In this document: in pieces, positions 32,450-41,240 of the stretch
Layout: each line of letters begins with the position of its first letter
How positions within the stretch are numbered: position 1 is the stretch's first letter
Origin: Mycolicibacterium sp. P1-5
GTDB taxonomy: Bacteria; Actinomycetota; Actinomycetes; Mycobacteriales; Mycobacteriaceae
DNA: 64,000 nucleotides
Reading direction: 5' to 3'
NCBI RefSeq assembly: GCF_008329565.1
Contig: NZ_NPKT01000015.1
Span: 1-64,000 of the forward strand
Program-made: the position numbers and the translations under genes
Notes under the pieces: generated by a model
What the model was told of the DNA's origin: nothing
Seen by the model: only the letters and a program-made list of their open reading frames with translations
Database searches by the model: none

Positions 32450-32974
32450 GTGAGTCTTCGGTACGCAGCACTGGGCCTCCTCGCTCAGCAACCCGGCAGC
32501 GGATACGACCTGCTCAAACGCTTCGACGTGTCGATGGCCAACGTCTGGCCGGCGACCCAGAGCCAGCTCTACGGCGAGCTCAACAAGCTGGCAAACGCAG
32601 GCTTGATCGAGGTGACCGACGTCGGTCCCCGTGGCCGCAAGGAATACCGCGTCACCGAGGCCGGCCGTCAGGATCTGTTGCGCTGGATGACCAACCCCCA
32701 GGACGATCCGCCGTACCGCAGCGCCGAACTACTGCGGGTGTTCCTGCTCAGCGAGATGCCACCCAAACAAGCCCGGGCCTACATGGTGTCGGTCGCCGAA
32801 CACGCCGAAGCCGAGCTGACCCGCTACGAGCAGGTGCGCGATTCGATGGACTGGGGCACCGACGACGTGGGGTTTTACGGTCGCGCCGCCCTGGAATTCG
32901 GCCTCCGGATCGAGGCCATGGAAGCCGAGTGGGCACGCTGGGTGGTCCAGGAGATCGACCACAGATCCTCCTGA
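32450..32974 (+). CDS. PadR-family transcriptional regulator
   Basis: A 174-residue PadR/Vir protein. The winged helix occupies residues 1-75: RYAALGLLAQQPGSGYDLLK, then WPATQSQLYGELNKLANAGL, with the wing PRGRKEYRVTEAG. A C-terminal coiled helical domain (AELTRYEQVRDSMDWG) mediates dimerisation in the family. PadR proteins are repressors released by phenolic or other small effectors. Starts at GTG 32450. The duplicated operator lies in the region shared with the carotenoid oxygenase, so the leftward operon is the likely target. Confidence 0.85.
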   Translation: MSLRYAALGLLAQQPGSGYDLLKRFDVSMANVWPATQSQLYGELNKLANAGLIEVTDVGPRGRKEYRVTEAGRQDLLRWMTNPQDDPPYRSAELLRVFLLSEMPPKQARAYMVSVAEHAEAELTRYEQVRDSMDWGTDDVGFYGRAALEFGLRIEAMEAEWARWVVQEIDHRSS

Positions 32975-32992
32975 CAACGTTGCATCGCGATA

Positions 32993-33023
32993 GTTTCCGA
33001 TATATCGTCAACGTATCGGAAAC
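32993..33023. promoter_or_regulatory. Inverted-repeat operator upstream of the second padR
   Basis: Perfect 10-bp arms GTTTCCGATA (32993-33002) and TATCGGAAAC (33014-33023) with an 11-bp centre. The palindrome CGATATATCG (32998-33007) overlaps the left arm. It sits 37 bp before the padR start at 33060. ATATATCG-type palindromes are known for some PadR regulators, so autoregulation is likely. Confidence 0.6.
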
Positions 33024-33059
33024 GCATTCGGCGTTTCCTGACCTGAAACGAGAACTTCT

Positions 33060-33779
33060 ATGAACACCCCATTTCCCCATTTCGGAAGCCCTGAGATGGG
33101 CCGTCCGAGCTTTGGCCCCGGCATCGGCCCGGGTTTCGGCTTCGCCCCCGCGGGGCGTGGCCACCGGCATGGCCGTCGCGAGCTCCGCGACCACCTGCGT
33201 GCGCAATTCCGCGAGCACGGCGGTCGCCATGACGGTCCGCCGTTCGGCCCGCGCGGCGGCTTCGGCCCCGACTTCGGTCCTGGCTTTGGCTTCGGCCCGG
33301 GTGGCGGCGGACGCGGTCATCGCGGTCATGGCCGCGGACGCGGTCGTCGCGGTGACGTGCGCTCCGCAATACTCAAGTTGCTCGCGGAACGATCGATGCA
33401 CGGCTACGAGATGATTCAGGAAATCGCCGAGCGCAGCCAGGATCTGTGGAAGCCGAGCCCCGGCTCGGTCTACCCGACCCTGCAGCTGTTGGTCGACGAA
33501 GGACTGATCGTCTCCGGCGAATCCGAAGGCAGCAAGAAGCTTTTCGAGCTGACCGACGAAGGTCGCACGGCTGCCGAGAAAATCGAGACCGCACCGTGGG
33601 ACGAGATCACCGAGGGTGCCGACCCCGGCCAGGTCAACATCCGTGCCGCTGTCGGCCAGTTGTTCGGCGCCGTCCGACAAGCGGCTTTCGCAGCCAACCC
33701 CGAACAGCAGCAGCGCATCGTCGACATCGTCAACAATGCTCGCCGCGAGATCTACCAGATCCTCGGCGAATCGGAGTAA
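33060..33779 (+). CDS. PadR-family regulator with Gly/Arg/His-rich N-terminus
   Basis: A 239-residue protein. Residues 1-100 are low-complexity, rich in Gly, Arg, Phe and His (GPGFGFAPAGRGHRHGRREL and similar stretches). The PadR winged helix follows at about 100-175 (VRSAILKLLAERSMHGYEMI, WKPSPGSVYPTLQLLVDEGL, then GSKKLFELTDEGR), and a helical tail. No membrane span. The Gly-rich arm could bind nucleic acid or metals; PadR proteins with such arms occur across actinobacteria. Preceded by a large inverted repeat. Convergent with glpK via a strong terminator. Confidence 0.85.
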   Translation: MNTPFPHFGSPEMGRPSFGPGIGPGFGFAPAGRGHRHGRRELRDHLRAQFREHGGRHDGPPFGPRGGFGPDFGPGFGFGPGGGGRGHRGHGRGRGRRGDVRSAILKLLAERSMHGYEMIQEIAERSQDLWKPSPGSVYPTLQLLVDEGLIVSGESEGSKKLFELTDEGRTAAEKIETAPWDEITEGADPGQVNIRAAVGQLFGAVRQAAFAANPEQQQRIVDIVNNARREIYQILGESE

Positions 33780-33784
33780 CCACT

Positions 33785-33837
33785 GTGATTTCGGCGCGGT
33801 TTCGTTCGCCCAGCGAACGAAACCGCGCCCAAATCAC
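33785..33837. terminator. Bidirectional terminator between padR and glpK
   Basis: A near-perfect hairpin: GGCGCGGTTTCGTTCG (33793-33808) pairs fully with 33814-33829 around a CCCAG loop, and GTGATTT/AAATCAC extend the stem across one mismatch (about 24 of 25 bp). It separates convergent padR and glpK; its right arm includes the last codons of glpK. No T-run follows, which is usual for mycobacterial hairpin terminators. Confidence 0.7.
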
Positions 33838-35351
33838 GAGACGTCGACCCAATCCAGCGTGCGCTGCACTGCCTTTCGCCATCCGGCATAGCCGGCCTCG
33901 CGCTGCTCGTCATCCCACGCCGGTGACCAGCGCCGGTCCTCCTGCCAATTAGCGCGCAGGTCATCGGGATCCGCCCAGAAGCCGACCGCCAGTCCGGCGG
34001 CATACGCCGCACCCAGTGCGGTCGTCTCGGCCACCACCGGCCGCACCACATCCACCCCGAGCACGTCGGCCTGGATTTGCATGCACAATTCGTTTTGCGT
34101 GACTCCACCGTCGACCTTCAAAATCTCCAGGTGCACACCGGAATCGGCTTCCATTGCATCGACGACGTCGCGGCTCTGGTAGCAGATTGCCTCCAGCGTC
34201 GCCCGGGCGACGTGTGCGTTGGAGTTGTACCGGGACAGCCCCACGATCGCCCCGCGTGCATCGGAGCGCCAATACGGCGCGAACAGGCCCGAAAACGCCG
34301 GCACGAAGTAGACGCCGCCGTTGTCGTCGACCTGCCGGGCCAGGGTCTCGCTCTGCGAGGCGCCGCTGATGATACCCAGCTGATCGCGCAGCCACTGCAC
34401 GGCCGAACCGGTCACCGCGATTGAACCCTCAAGAGCGTAAACAGGTTTCGCGTCACCGAACTGGTAGCACACCGTGGTCAGCAGCCCGTTCTCGCTGCGC
34501 ACGATCTTCTCACCGGTGTTGAGCAGCAGGAAGTTTCCGGTGCCGTAGGTGTTCTTGGCCTCGCCGGGGCTCAAGCACACCTGCCCCACCATCGCCGCCT
34601 GCTGATCGCCGAGGATGCCGGTCAACGGCACCTCACCGCCCAGCGGCCCACCGGAGAGCGTCACCCCGTACGGTTCCGGTGACGACGACGGCCGGATCTC
34701 GGGCAGCATCGCACGCGGAATTCCGAAGAGCGACAACAGTTCGTCGTCCCAGTCCAGCGTTTCCAGGTTCATCAGCATGGTGCGGCTGGCGTTTGTCACG
34801 TCGGTGATGTGTACGCCACCGTGCGCGCCACCGGTCAGATTCCACAGCACCCAGGTGTCCGGTGTGCCGAACAGCGCGTCACCGCGTTCGGCGTCGGCGC
34901 GCACCCCGTCGACATTCTCCAGGATCCACTGCAGCTTGCCGCCGGAAAAATACGTCGCCGGAGGCAGGCCCGCCTTTCGCCGGATCACGTCGCCGCGCCC
35001 GTCCCGATCCAGCGCTGCCGCGATCCGGTCGGTGCGGGTGTCCTGCCACACGATCGCATTGTGGTACGGACGTCCTGTCTTGCGATTCCACACCAACGTG
35101 GTCTCGCGCTGGTTCGTGATGCCCAGCGCGGCCAGGTCGTCGACACCGAGGTTGGTCTTGTTCAGCGCCGAGACCACCACCGTCTGGGTGCGCTCCCAGA
35201 TCTCCACGGGGTTGTGCTCGACCCAACCGGACTGCGGCAGGATCTGCTCGTGCTCGAGCTGGTGGCGGCCGACCTCGGCGCCCTTGTGATCGAAGATCAT
35301 GCAGCGGGTGCTGGTAGTGCCCTGGTCGATCGAGGCGACGAAGTCAGCCAA
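33834..35351 (-). CDS. glpK: Glycerol kinase
   Basis: A 505-residue FGGY-family kinase: ATP-binding ADFVASIDQGTTSTRCMIFD at the start, AALGITNQRETTLVWNRKTG, a substrate loop QDTRTD, and the C-terminal signature NELCMQIQADVLGVDVVRP. It phosphorylates glycerol with ATP to sn-glycerol 3-phosphate. The start is a TTG at 35351, preceded by AGGAGC at good spacing; the longer frame has no ribosome-binding sequence. Gene position matches Rv3696c. Divergent from a methyltransferase gene. Relevant to bagAB, reported to affect growth on glycerol. Confidence 0.95.
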   Translation of the reverse strand: MADFVASIDQGTTSTRCMIFDHKGAEVGRHQLEHEQILPQSGWVEHNPVEIWERTQTVVVSALNKTNLGVDDLAALGITNQRETTLVWNRKTGRPYHNAIVWQDTRTDRIAAALDRDGRGDVIRRKAGLPPATYFSGGKLQWILENVDGVRADAERGDALFGTPDTWVLWNLTGGAHGGVHITDVTNASRTMLMNLETLDWDDELLSLFGIPRAMLPEIRPSSSPEPYGVTLSGGPLGGEVPLTGILGDQQAAMVGQVCLSPGEAKNTYGTGNFLLLNTGEKIVRSENGLLTTVCYQFGDAKPVYALEGSIAVTGSAVQWLRDQLGIISGASQSETLARQVDDNGGVYFVPAFSGLFAPYWRSDARGAIVGLSRYNSNAHVARATLEAICYQSRDVVDAMEADSGVHLEILKVDGGVTQNELCMQIQADVLGVDVVRPVVAETTALGAAYAAGLAVGFWADPDDLRANWQEDRRWSPAWDDEQREAGYAGWRKAVQRTLDWVDVS

Positions 35352-35401
35352 GGGTGCTCCTGAAGACGTGCGACGCTGCTTGTACAGCAGACCTTTCGTC
35401 C

Positions 35402-36160
35402 ATGATGGCCTACATGGCACAGCAGATCACCGACATCGCCGACATGCCGCGGGGTGGCCCGGACGCCTCCTGGCTGGATCGCCTGCTGGAAACCGACTGC
35501 CCCGAGTACCTCGATCGCGACGACGTCGGCGATGACGTCAAGCGCGGCATCGTGACGGCACTGGACTTGGTCGATTCGCTGTTCCGCGAGCATGACCGCA
35601 ACGCCGAGCTGGTACTGCGCGAGGTCGCCGATGTCGTCGACCCCACGATCCTCGAACTCGGTGCGGGCCATGGCGTGTTGGCACGCAAAGTGCTCGAGCA
35701 GCACCCGACCGCTCAGGTGACGGTCTCCGATGTCAACGCCGAGTCCGTGGCGGCGATGGCTGCCTCTGATCTCGGTAACCACCCGCGTGCCCGGGTGCGC
35801 ACCATCGACGCGACCGCGATCGACGCAGCTGACGACGCGTTCGACCTCGCCGTCTTCGCGCTGGCGTTTCACCACCTGCCCCCGGCGCAGGCGGCTCAGG
35901 TCCTCGCCGAAGGGACCCGGGTTGCCGCCGAGCTGCTGGTGATCGATCTGCCTCGGATGCCATCGCTGCTCCACATCGGCAAGCTGGCGGCGATGGCGCC
36001 GCTGGTGTGGTGGCCGTTCGTGCATGACGGCCTGATCAGTTCCCTGCGCTCGTACAGTCCGTCGGCGCTGCGAGCACTGGGTGCGCACGTGGGCATCGAC
36101 GTCGAGGTCAGCACCAACCCGTTCGACCGCCAGGTTCTCCGCGCTCGTCGGCGCAGCTGA
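35402..36160 (+). CDS. Class I SAM-dependent methyltransferase
   Basis: A 252-residue methyltransferase with motif I ILELGAGHGVLARKVLEQHP, the acidic residue after motif II (VTVSDVNAESV), and the post-motif DLAVFALAFHHLPPAQAAQV. A C-terminal segment LLHIGKLAAMAPLVWWPF is hydrophobic and may touch the membrane. Substrate unknown. Starts at 35402 are given as ATG, but ATGs at 35405 and 35414 are equally plausible. Reads toward the GCS2-type ligase, 47 bp apart. Confidence 0.78.
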   Translation: MMAYMAQQITDIADMPRGGPDASWLDRLLETDCPEYLDRDDVGDDVKRGIVTALDLVDSLFREHDRNAELVLREVADVVDPTILELGAGHGVLARKVLEQHPTAQVTVSDVNAESVAAMAASDLGNHPRARVRTIDATAIDAADDAFDLAVFALAFHHLPPAQAAQVLAEGTRVAAELLVIDLPRMPSLLHIGKLAAMAPLVWWPFVHDGLISSLRSYSPSALRALGAHVGIDVEVSTNPFDRQVLRARRRS

Positions 36161-36207
36161 CGGCGTTTAGCTTGCGCAGCTTGGCCTGAACCGGTTGCAT
36201 CGACCAC

Positions 36208-37686
36208 ATGGGCGACGAGGTCACGCACGCCAATTACAGCCGGGCGCATCGGCAGGAATACCGGCGCAAGGTCCAGCGCTGCCTCGACGTGTTCGAAACC
36301 ATGCTGGCCCAGTCCAGCTTCGAGTTCGACCGTCCGCTGACCGGTATGGAGATCGAGTGCAACCTCGTCACCGACGACTACCAACCCGCGATGTCCAACC
36401 AGGAGGTGCTGGAAGCGATAGCCGACCCGGCCTACCAGACCGAATTGGGTGCCTACAACATCGAATTCAATGTACCGCCGAGGCCACTGCCCGGCCGGAC
36501 CGCCCTGGAGCTGGAGGCCGAGGTCCGCGCCAGCCTGAATGCCGCCGAGACCAAGGCCAATTCCGACGATGCGCATATCGTGATGATCGGGATCCTGCCG
36601 ACGCTGATGCCACAGCACCTGACCGGCAGCTGGATGAGCCCGTCGCTGCGCTATCAGGCGCTCAACGACTCGATTTTCACCGCCCGTGGCGAGGATATCC
36701 TCATCGACATCACCGGCCCCGAGCGACTGAGCTTGCATGCGGAGTCGATCGCTCCCGAATCCGCCTGTACCAGTATGCAATTGCACCTGCAGGTGTCGCC
36801 GGCAGACTTCGCTGCCAACTGGAACGCCGCACAGGTGCTCGCCGGCCCCCAGCTGGCCATCGGTGCCAACTCGCCATACTTCTTCGGCCACCAGTTATGG
36901 GCCGAGACGCGTATCGAATTGTTCACCCAAGCCACTGACACCCGGCCCGACGAGCTCAAGGCGCAGGGTGTGCGTCCCCGAGTGTGGTTCGGGGAGCGCT
37001 GGATCACCTCGATCTTCGACCTCTTCGAAGAGAACGTCCGGTACTTCCCCTCCCTGCTGCCGGAGTTGTCCGACGAGGACCCGGTCGCCGAGCTGGCCGC
37101 TGGACGCACCCCTCAACTACCCGAGCTGCGGCTGCACAACGGCACGGTGTACCGCTGGAACCGGCCGGTCTACGACGTCGTGAACGGTCGGCCACATCTG
37201 CGCGTGGAGAATCGAGTGCTGCCGGCCGGGCCGACGGTCATCGACATGATGGCCAACTCCGCGTTCTATTACGGCGCCTTGCGAATCCTCTCCGAAGAAG
37301 ACCGTCCCCTGTGGTCGAAGATGAGTTTCACTGCGGCACATGACAATTTCCTCGAGGCCGCCCGGTACGGCATGGACGCCCGGCTGTACTGGCCCGGGCT
37401 GGGTGAAATCACGCCCGACGAGCTCGTGCTGCGGATCCTGTTGCCGATGGCTGACGAAGGCCTGTGCCGCTGGGGCGTGGCGACCGATGTGCGTGAGCGC
37501 TATCTCGGCGTGATCGAGGGTCGCGCAAAGACCGGTCGCAACGGGTCGGTGTGGCAAGTGGCGACCGTGCAGGCGCTGCAGCGCCAGGGCATGGCGCGGC
37601 CACAGGCGTTGGCCGAGATGTTGCGCCGCTACTGCGGCCTGATGCACAGCAACGAACCGGTGCACACCTGGGAAATCACAGGGTGA
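36208..37686 (+). CDS. Glutamate-cysteine ligase family (GCS2/YbdK-like) protein (Rv3698-like)
   Basis: A 492-residue protein related to gamma-glutamyl ligases of the GCS2 family. The substrate-binding block FDRPLTGMEIECNLVTDDYQ occurs near residue 40, and further conserved parts include YNIEFNVPPRPLPGRT, LQLHLQVSP-like (MQLHLQVSPADF) and NGTVYRWNRPVYDV. Members make gamma-glutamyl bonds to amine or thiol acceptors; whether this one uses Cys is unproven. Same place as Rv3698 in M. tuberculosis. It precedes a methyltransferase and the egt genes, so a role in low-molecular-weight thiol chemistry is possible but only inferred. Confidence 0.8.
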   Translation: MGDEVTHANYSRAHRQEYRRKVQRCLDVFETMLAQSSFEFDRPLTGMEIECNLVTDDYQPAMSNQEVLEAIADPAYQTELGAYNIEFNVPPRPLPGRTALELEAEVRASLNAAETKANSDDAHIVMIGILPTLMPQHLTGSWMSPSLRYQALNDSIFTARGEDILIDITGPERLSLHAESIAPESACTSMQLHLQVSPADFAANWNAAQVLAGPQLAIGANSPYFFGHQLWAETRIELFTQATDTRPDELKAQGVRPRVWFGERWITSIFDLFEENVRYFPSLLPELSDEDPVAELAAGRTPQLPELRLHNGTVYRWNRPVYDVVNGRPHLRVENRVLPAGPTVIDMMANSAFYYGALRILSEEDRPLWSKMSFTAAHDNFLEAARYGMDARLYWPGLGEITPDELVLRILLPMADEGLCRWGVATDVRERYLGVIEGRAKTGRNGSVWQVATVQALQRQGMARPQALAEMLRRYCGLMHSNEPVHTWEITG

Positions 37687-37750
37687 CCGACTGATACTGC
37701 CCCGCTCGGCGGCCTTATGCGCCGCCACGGGCGCTAGTAAGTTGAGAGTC

Positions 37751-38425
37751 ATGGACTCTCTGATGGATTGGGACAGCGCATACAAAGGGGATGGCGCATT
37801 CGCCGGGCCGCCGCCGTGGAACATCGGTGAGCCGCAGCCGGAACTCGCCGCACTTATCCGCGACGGCAAGATCAGCGGTGAGGTGCTCGACGCCGGCTGC
37901 GGGCATGCCGAGTTGTCGCTCGCGCTCGCCGCTGCGGGCCACAGCGTCGTCGGCATCGACGTCGCGCCCACGGCGATCGCGGCGGCCACCGAGACGGCGC
38001 AACAGCGCGGTCTGAGCAACGCCACCTTCGCGTGTGCCGACATCACCTCTTTAACCGGCTACGACGAGCGGTTCTCCACGATCATCGACAGCACGCTGTT
38101 TCATTCGCTGCCGGTCGACGGCCGCGATGCCTATCTGAGTGCGATCCATCGGGCCGCGGCGCCCGGCGCGCTGCTGTACGTCCTGGTATTCGCGAAGGGT
38201 GCCTTCCCGCCGCATCTCGAGACCAAGCCGAACGAGGTCGACGAGGACGAACTGCGCACTGCGGTGTCGAAGTACTTCGTGATCGACGACATCCGGCCGG
38301 CCAAGATTCACTCCCACAACCCAGAGTTCGCCGACCTGCCCGAGGGTGCGATGCCGTTCGACCTCGACGAGAAGGGCCGCTTGAAGATGCCGGCCTTCTT
38401 ACTCATCGCGCACAAGGAAGGCTGA
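37751..38425 (+). CDS. SAM-dependent methyltransferase (Rv3699-like)
   Basis: A 224-residue class I methyltransferase, with GEVLDAGCGHAELSLALAAA (motif I), VVGIDVAPTAIAAATETAQQ (motif II) and STIIDSTLFHSLPVDGRDAY. The short N-terminus (MDSLMDWDSAYKG, GPPPWNIGEPQPELAALI) resembles thiopurine/tellurite-type methyltransferases. Substrate unknown. Start taken at ATG 37751; a later ATG at 37763 is also possible. Convergent with egtE, 6 bp apart. Confidence 0.85.
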   Translation: MDSLMDWDSAYKGDGAFAGPPPWNIGEPQPELAALIRDGKISGEVLDAGCGHAELSLALAAAGHSVVGIDVAPTAIAAATETAQQRGLSNATFACADITSLTGYDERFSTIIDSTLFHSLPVDGRDAYLSAIHRAAAPGALLYVLVFAKGAFPPHLETKPNEVDEDELRTAVSKYFVIDDIRPAKIHSHNPEFADLPEGAMPFDLDEKGRLKMPAFLLIAHKEG

Positions 38426-38431
38426 GCCGCT

Positions 38432-39547
38432 TCAGGTTACCGCGCTCAATGCGGCAACCAACGCCGCGATGTCTTCGGTGCTGGCGTCGACGTGAGGCGA
38501 AACCCGCAGCACCGGAGTAGTCAATTCCATTGGTGCACGCTCGATCCCGGCCGCGGTCGTCACTAAGCCGTGCTCGTCGATCAGCCGGGCGCGCACCTGC
38601 ACGGGGTCGGCCCCATCGGTCGGCGCCAGAGTGGTGATCGCCGTGGGCTCGTCGTCGGGTTCCACCACCCGCCAGCCGACAACCTCGGCAAGCGCCGTGC
38701 GGGTCGCTCGCCCCACAGCGGCCAACCGTCGGTGAACCGCCTCCGGCCCGGCCGCAAGGTGCTGCCCCACAGCGACGGAAAAGCCGACGCGGGCAGCAAC
38801 ATTGGCTTCACCCAACTCCAGGCACTCCAATGCCGACATCGAGCCCGCCCACGGCGGGGACTGGAGCAGGTCGGCCAGCGCGGGACGCACCGCCAGCACT
38901 CCGACACCGCGTGGCCCGGCCGTCCACTTGCGCGACGACGAGTAGACGGCGTCGGCTTCGACAACACAGTCGATGTGGGCCAGGGCTTGGGCAGCGTCGA
39001 CGACCAACGGAACGCCGAGCTCCCGGCACACCTCCGCGACCGCGGCGACCGGTTGCACGACCCCGCGATGGCTGGCGATCGCGGTCAGGTGGACCATCGC
39101 CGGCGGGGCATCGCCAAGCATCCTGCGAGCCGCCTCGGGATCGACCCGGCCGAGGCCGTCGACCGGTAGCACTTGCCACGTGAAATCGTTGGCAGCGAAC
39201 TCCGCGAGATTGGGGCCGTACTCGCCGGGCAGGCAGGCAACCGTGCGCTCCATCGGCCACGCGCCAAGCAGAAGGTGAAGCGCGTTTCCCGACCCGGTGG
39301 TGAAAATGACGTCATCCGAAGACATTCCGGTCAAGGCCGCGATACCCGCGCGTCCGGCGTCGAGCACATGACCGGCAGCCTGCGCCGCGACGTAACCACC
39401 CACCTCAGATTCGTGCCGGGCGTGTGCGGCCGCGGCCTCGATGGCCGCCAGGCTCTGCCGCGAACACGCGGCGCTGTCAAGGTGCACTCCGGCGGCGGGC
39501 AGCCGCGCCTCCCGCCAACTCCGGGCCAGGGCGTCGGCTTCGTTCAC
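38432..39547 (-). CDS. egtE: Ergothioneine biosynthesis PLP lyase EgtE
   Basis: A 371-residue PLP enzyme of the class V aminotransferase fold (cysteine desulfurase-like). The PLP Lys is in SSSRKWTAGPRGVGVLAV; VPLVVDAAQALAHID carries the Asp that contacts the pyridine ring. EgtE performs the last step, removing pyruvate and ammonia from hercynyl-cysteine sulfoxide to give ergothioneine. The GTG start at 39547 overlaps the egtD stop, and this is the last gene of the operon. Gene order egtA-B-C-D-E matches Rv3704c-Rv3700c. Confidence 0.93.
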   Translation of the reverse strand: MNEADALARSWREARLPAAGVHLDSAACSRQSLAAIEAAAAHARHESEVGGYVAAQAAGHVLDAGRAGIAALTGMSSDDVIFTTGSGNALHLLLGAWPMERTVACLPGEYGPNLAEFAANDFTWQVLPVDGLGRVDPEAARRMLGDAPPAMVHLTAIASHRGVVQPVAAVAEVCRELGVPLVVDAAQALAHIDCVVEADAVYSSSRKWTAGPRGVGVLAVRPALADLLQSPPWAGSMSALECLELGEANVAARVGFSVAVGQHLAAGPEAVHRRLAAVGRATRTALAEVVGWRVVEPDDEPTAITTLAPTDGADPVQVRARLIDEHGLVTTAAGIERAPMELTTPVLRVSPHVDASTEDIAALVAALSAVT

Positions 39548-40509
39548 TTCACCGCCAGCGACAGCGCGAAGTCCCCTGCCGGGTCCGTCCACCACCGCGT
39601 TCGACGCAGTCCCGCCTCGGCGAGTTCCTGCGCGACGGCCTCTGGCCGGAACTTGCACGACACCTCGGTGTGCATCTCCTCACCGGCAGCGAAGTCGACT
39701 TGAAGGCCGAGGCCCGCGACAGTCACCTGCTGCGGAGTCGTTGCGCGAAGCCACATCTCGATGCGTTCCTCGTCGGCATTCCATCGGGCGACATGTTCGA
39801 AGGCGTCGATGTCGAAGTCGGCGTCCAGTTCGCGGTTGACCACGGTGAGCACATTCAGGTTGAACCGCGCGGTCACACCGGCGCTGTCGTCATACGCACG
39901 GACCAGCCGATCGGTGTCCTTGACGAGGTCGGTACCCAGCAGCAGGCTGTCGCCGGGCTCGAGGACCTCGGCAAGTGCGGTGAGGAACTCGGCGCGCGGG
40001 CCGGCTGTGAGATTGCCGATCGTGGAGCCGAGGAAGACGAACAACCGCCTACCGCCGGAGGGAATCTTGGCCAGATGTTCCTCGAAATCGCCGCACACCG
40101 CGTCGATCTCGAGGTCGGGATATTCACGCCCCAACGCGGCTCCCGCCAACTCCAACACACTCGCGTCGACGTCGAAGGGCACGAAACGCCGCAGCGATCC
40201 GCTGTCGCGCAGGGCGCTCAGCAGCAACCGTGTTTTCTCGGATGTTCCGCTGCCGAGTTCCACCAAGGTGTCGGCGCCACTTGCAGCGGCGATCGCCGGC
40301 GATTGATCTCGCAGAATCTGCGCCTCGGTGCGGGTCGGATAGTACTCCGGCAACCGGGTGATCTGGTCGAACAGATCGCTTCCAACTGAATCGTAGAACC
40401 ACTTGGGTGGCAGAGACTTCGGTGTTTGCGTCAGCCCATGGCGCACATCGTCGCGCAGCGCCCGGGCGGCGGCATCGGCGGCCAGGTAATTCGACAGGGT
40501 GAACGTCAC
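39544..40509 (-). CDS. egtD: Histidine N-alpha-methyltransferase EgtD
   Basis: A 321-residue enzyme, the same length as the M. smegmatis protein. It has LPPKWFYDSVGSDLFDQITR and LPEYYPTRTEAQIL, the SAM site TLVELGSGTSEKTRLLLSAL, FLGSTIGNLTAG, and the substrate-binding C-terminus MHTEVSCKFRPEAV. EgtD trimethylates His to hercynine, the first ergothioneine step. The GTG at 40509 (VTFTLSNYLAA) overlaps the egtC stop, and the stop overlaps the egtE start, so all are coupled. Confidence 0.96.
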   Translation of the reverse strand: MTFTLSNYLAADAAARALRDDVRHGLTQTPKSLPPKWFYDSVGSDLFDQITRLPEYYPTRTEAQILRDQSPAIAAASGADTLVELGSGTSEKTRLLLSALRDSGSLRRFVPFDVDASVLELAGAALGREYPDLEIDAVCGDFEEHLAKIPSGGRRLFVFLGSTIGNLTAGPRAEFLTALAEVLEPGDSLLLGTDLVKDTDRLVRAYDDSAGVTARFNLNVLTVVNRELDADFDIDAFEHVARWNADEERIEMWLRATTPQQVTVAGLGLQVDFAAGEEMHTEVSCKFRPEAVAQELAEAGLRRTRWWTDPAGDFALSLAVK

Positions 40510-41240
40510 GAAGTCCCTTTCATCGGTGTCAGCGTCACCTGTCCCCCGCTGCTCACGTTGACGAGGTGCCGGTCCGGAATGTCTTCCCAATCAGGATGGT
40601 CGTCATAAGGTTCACTCGCCACCACCACGCCATCGTCGCGGCGCAACACCGACAGGGTATCCCCCCACGTGGTGGCAAAAAGCTGAGACCCGTTGGCGGC
40701 CAGGATGTTCAGGCGTGCTCCCGGATCCGCGGCCCCAACTTCGATGACTGTGTCTGCCAGATTCTCGAGCCCGCGGTCAAAGATCAGCGCGGCGAGCATC
40801 GCGCTGTCGACGGTCGATTCGGCGGTGGCACTGACCGGCAACACACCGCGGTCGACGACCCCGTTGTGTGACAGCAGCCAGCTGCCGTCAGTGAACGGGG
40901 CCGATGCGCTGGCCTCGATGGGCATCCCGACCGTCGCTGAACGCACCGCTGCCACAACACAATTGCTGTGCAGCGCTGGTGACACCGAGGTAAACGACAC
41001 GTCACCCCACAGCGGTGACGCGCTGCGCCAGCGGCGGACCTCGGGGACTTTCACATCCCCCGAGTCGCTTCGCTCCTGCCCCCCGGGGTCGAAGAAGCCC
41101 ACCCCCCAGCCGTCAGCGTTGATCAGCCCGTGCTTCTGCCTGCGCGGGGCGTATGACTGCACCCGCAGCCCGCACGGCGGATCGAGGACCAGTGACGCGA
41201 TTGACACCGGTCGGCCCAGCCACCCGAGATGCCGGCACAT
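40506..41240 (-). CDS. egtC: Gamma-glutamyl hercynylcysteine S-oxide hydrolase EgtC
   Basis: A 244-residue class II amidotransferase. The start MCRHLGWLG at ATG 41240 exposes Cys2 after Met removal, the Ntn nucleophile. Other blocks: HGLINADGWGVGFF, SHNGVVDRGVLPV, DSAMLAALIFDRGLEN. EgtC removes the glutamyl group from gamma-glutamyl hercynylcysteine sulfoxide. The frame is open upstream, but only this ATG gives Cys2; its A is also the last base of the egtB stop. Confidence 0.95.
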   Translation of the reverse strand: MCRHLGWLGRPVSIASLVLDPPCGLRVQSYAPRRQKHGLINADGWGVGFFDPGGQERSDSGDVKVPEVRRWRSASPLWGDVSFTSVSPALHSNCVVAAVRSATVGMPIEASASAPFTDGSWLLSHNGVVDRGVLPVSATAESTVDSAMLAALIFDRGLENLADTVIEVGAADPGARLNILAANGSQLFATTWGDTLSVLRRDDGVVVASEPYDDHPDWEDIPDRHLVNVSSGGQVTLTPMKGTS

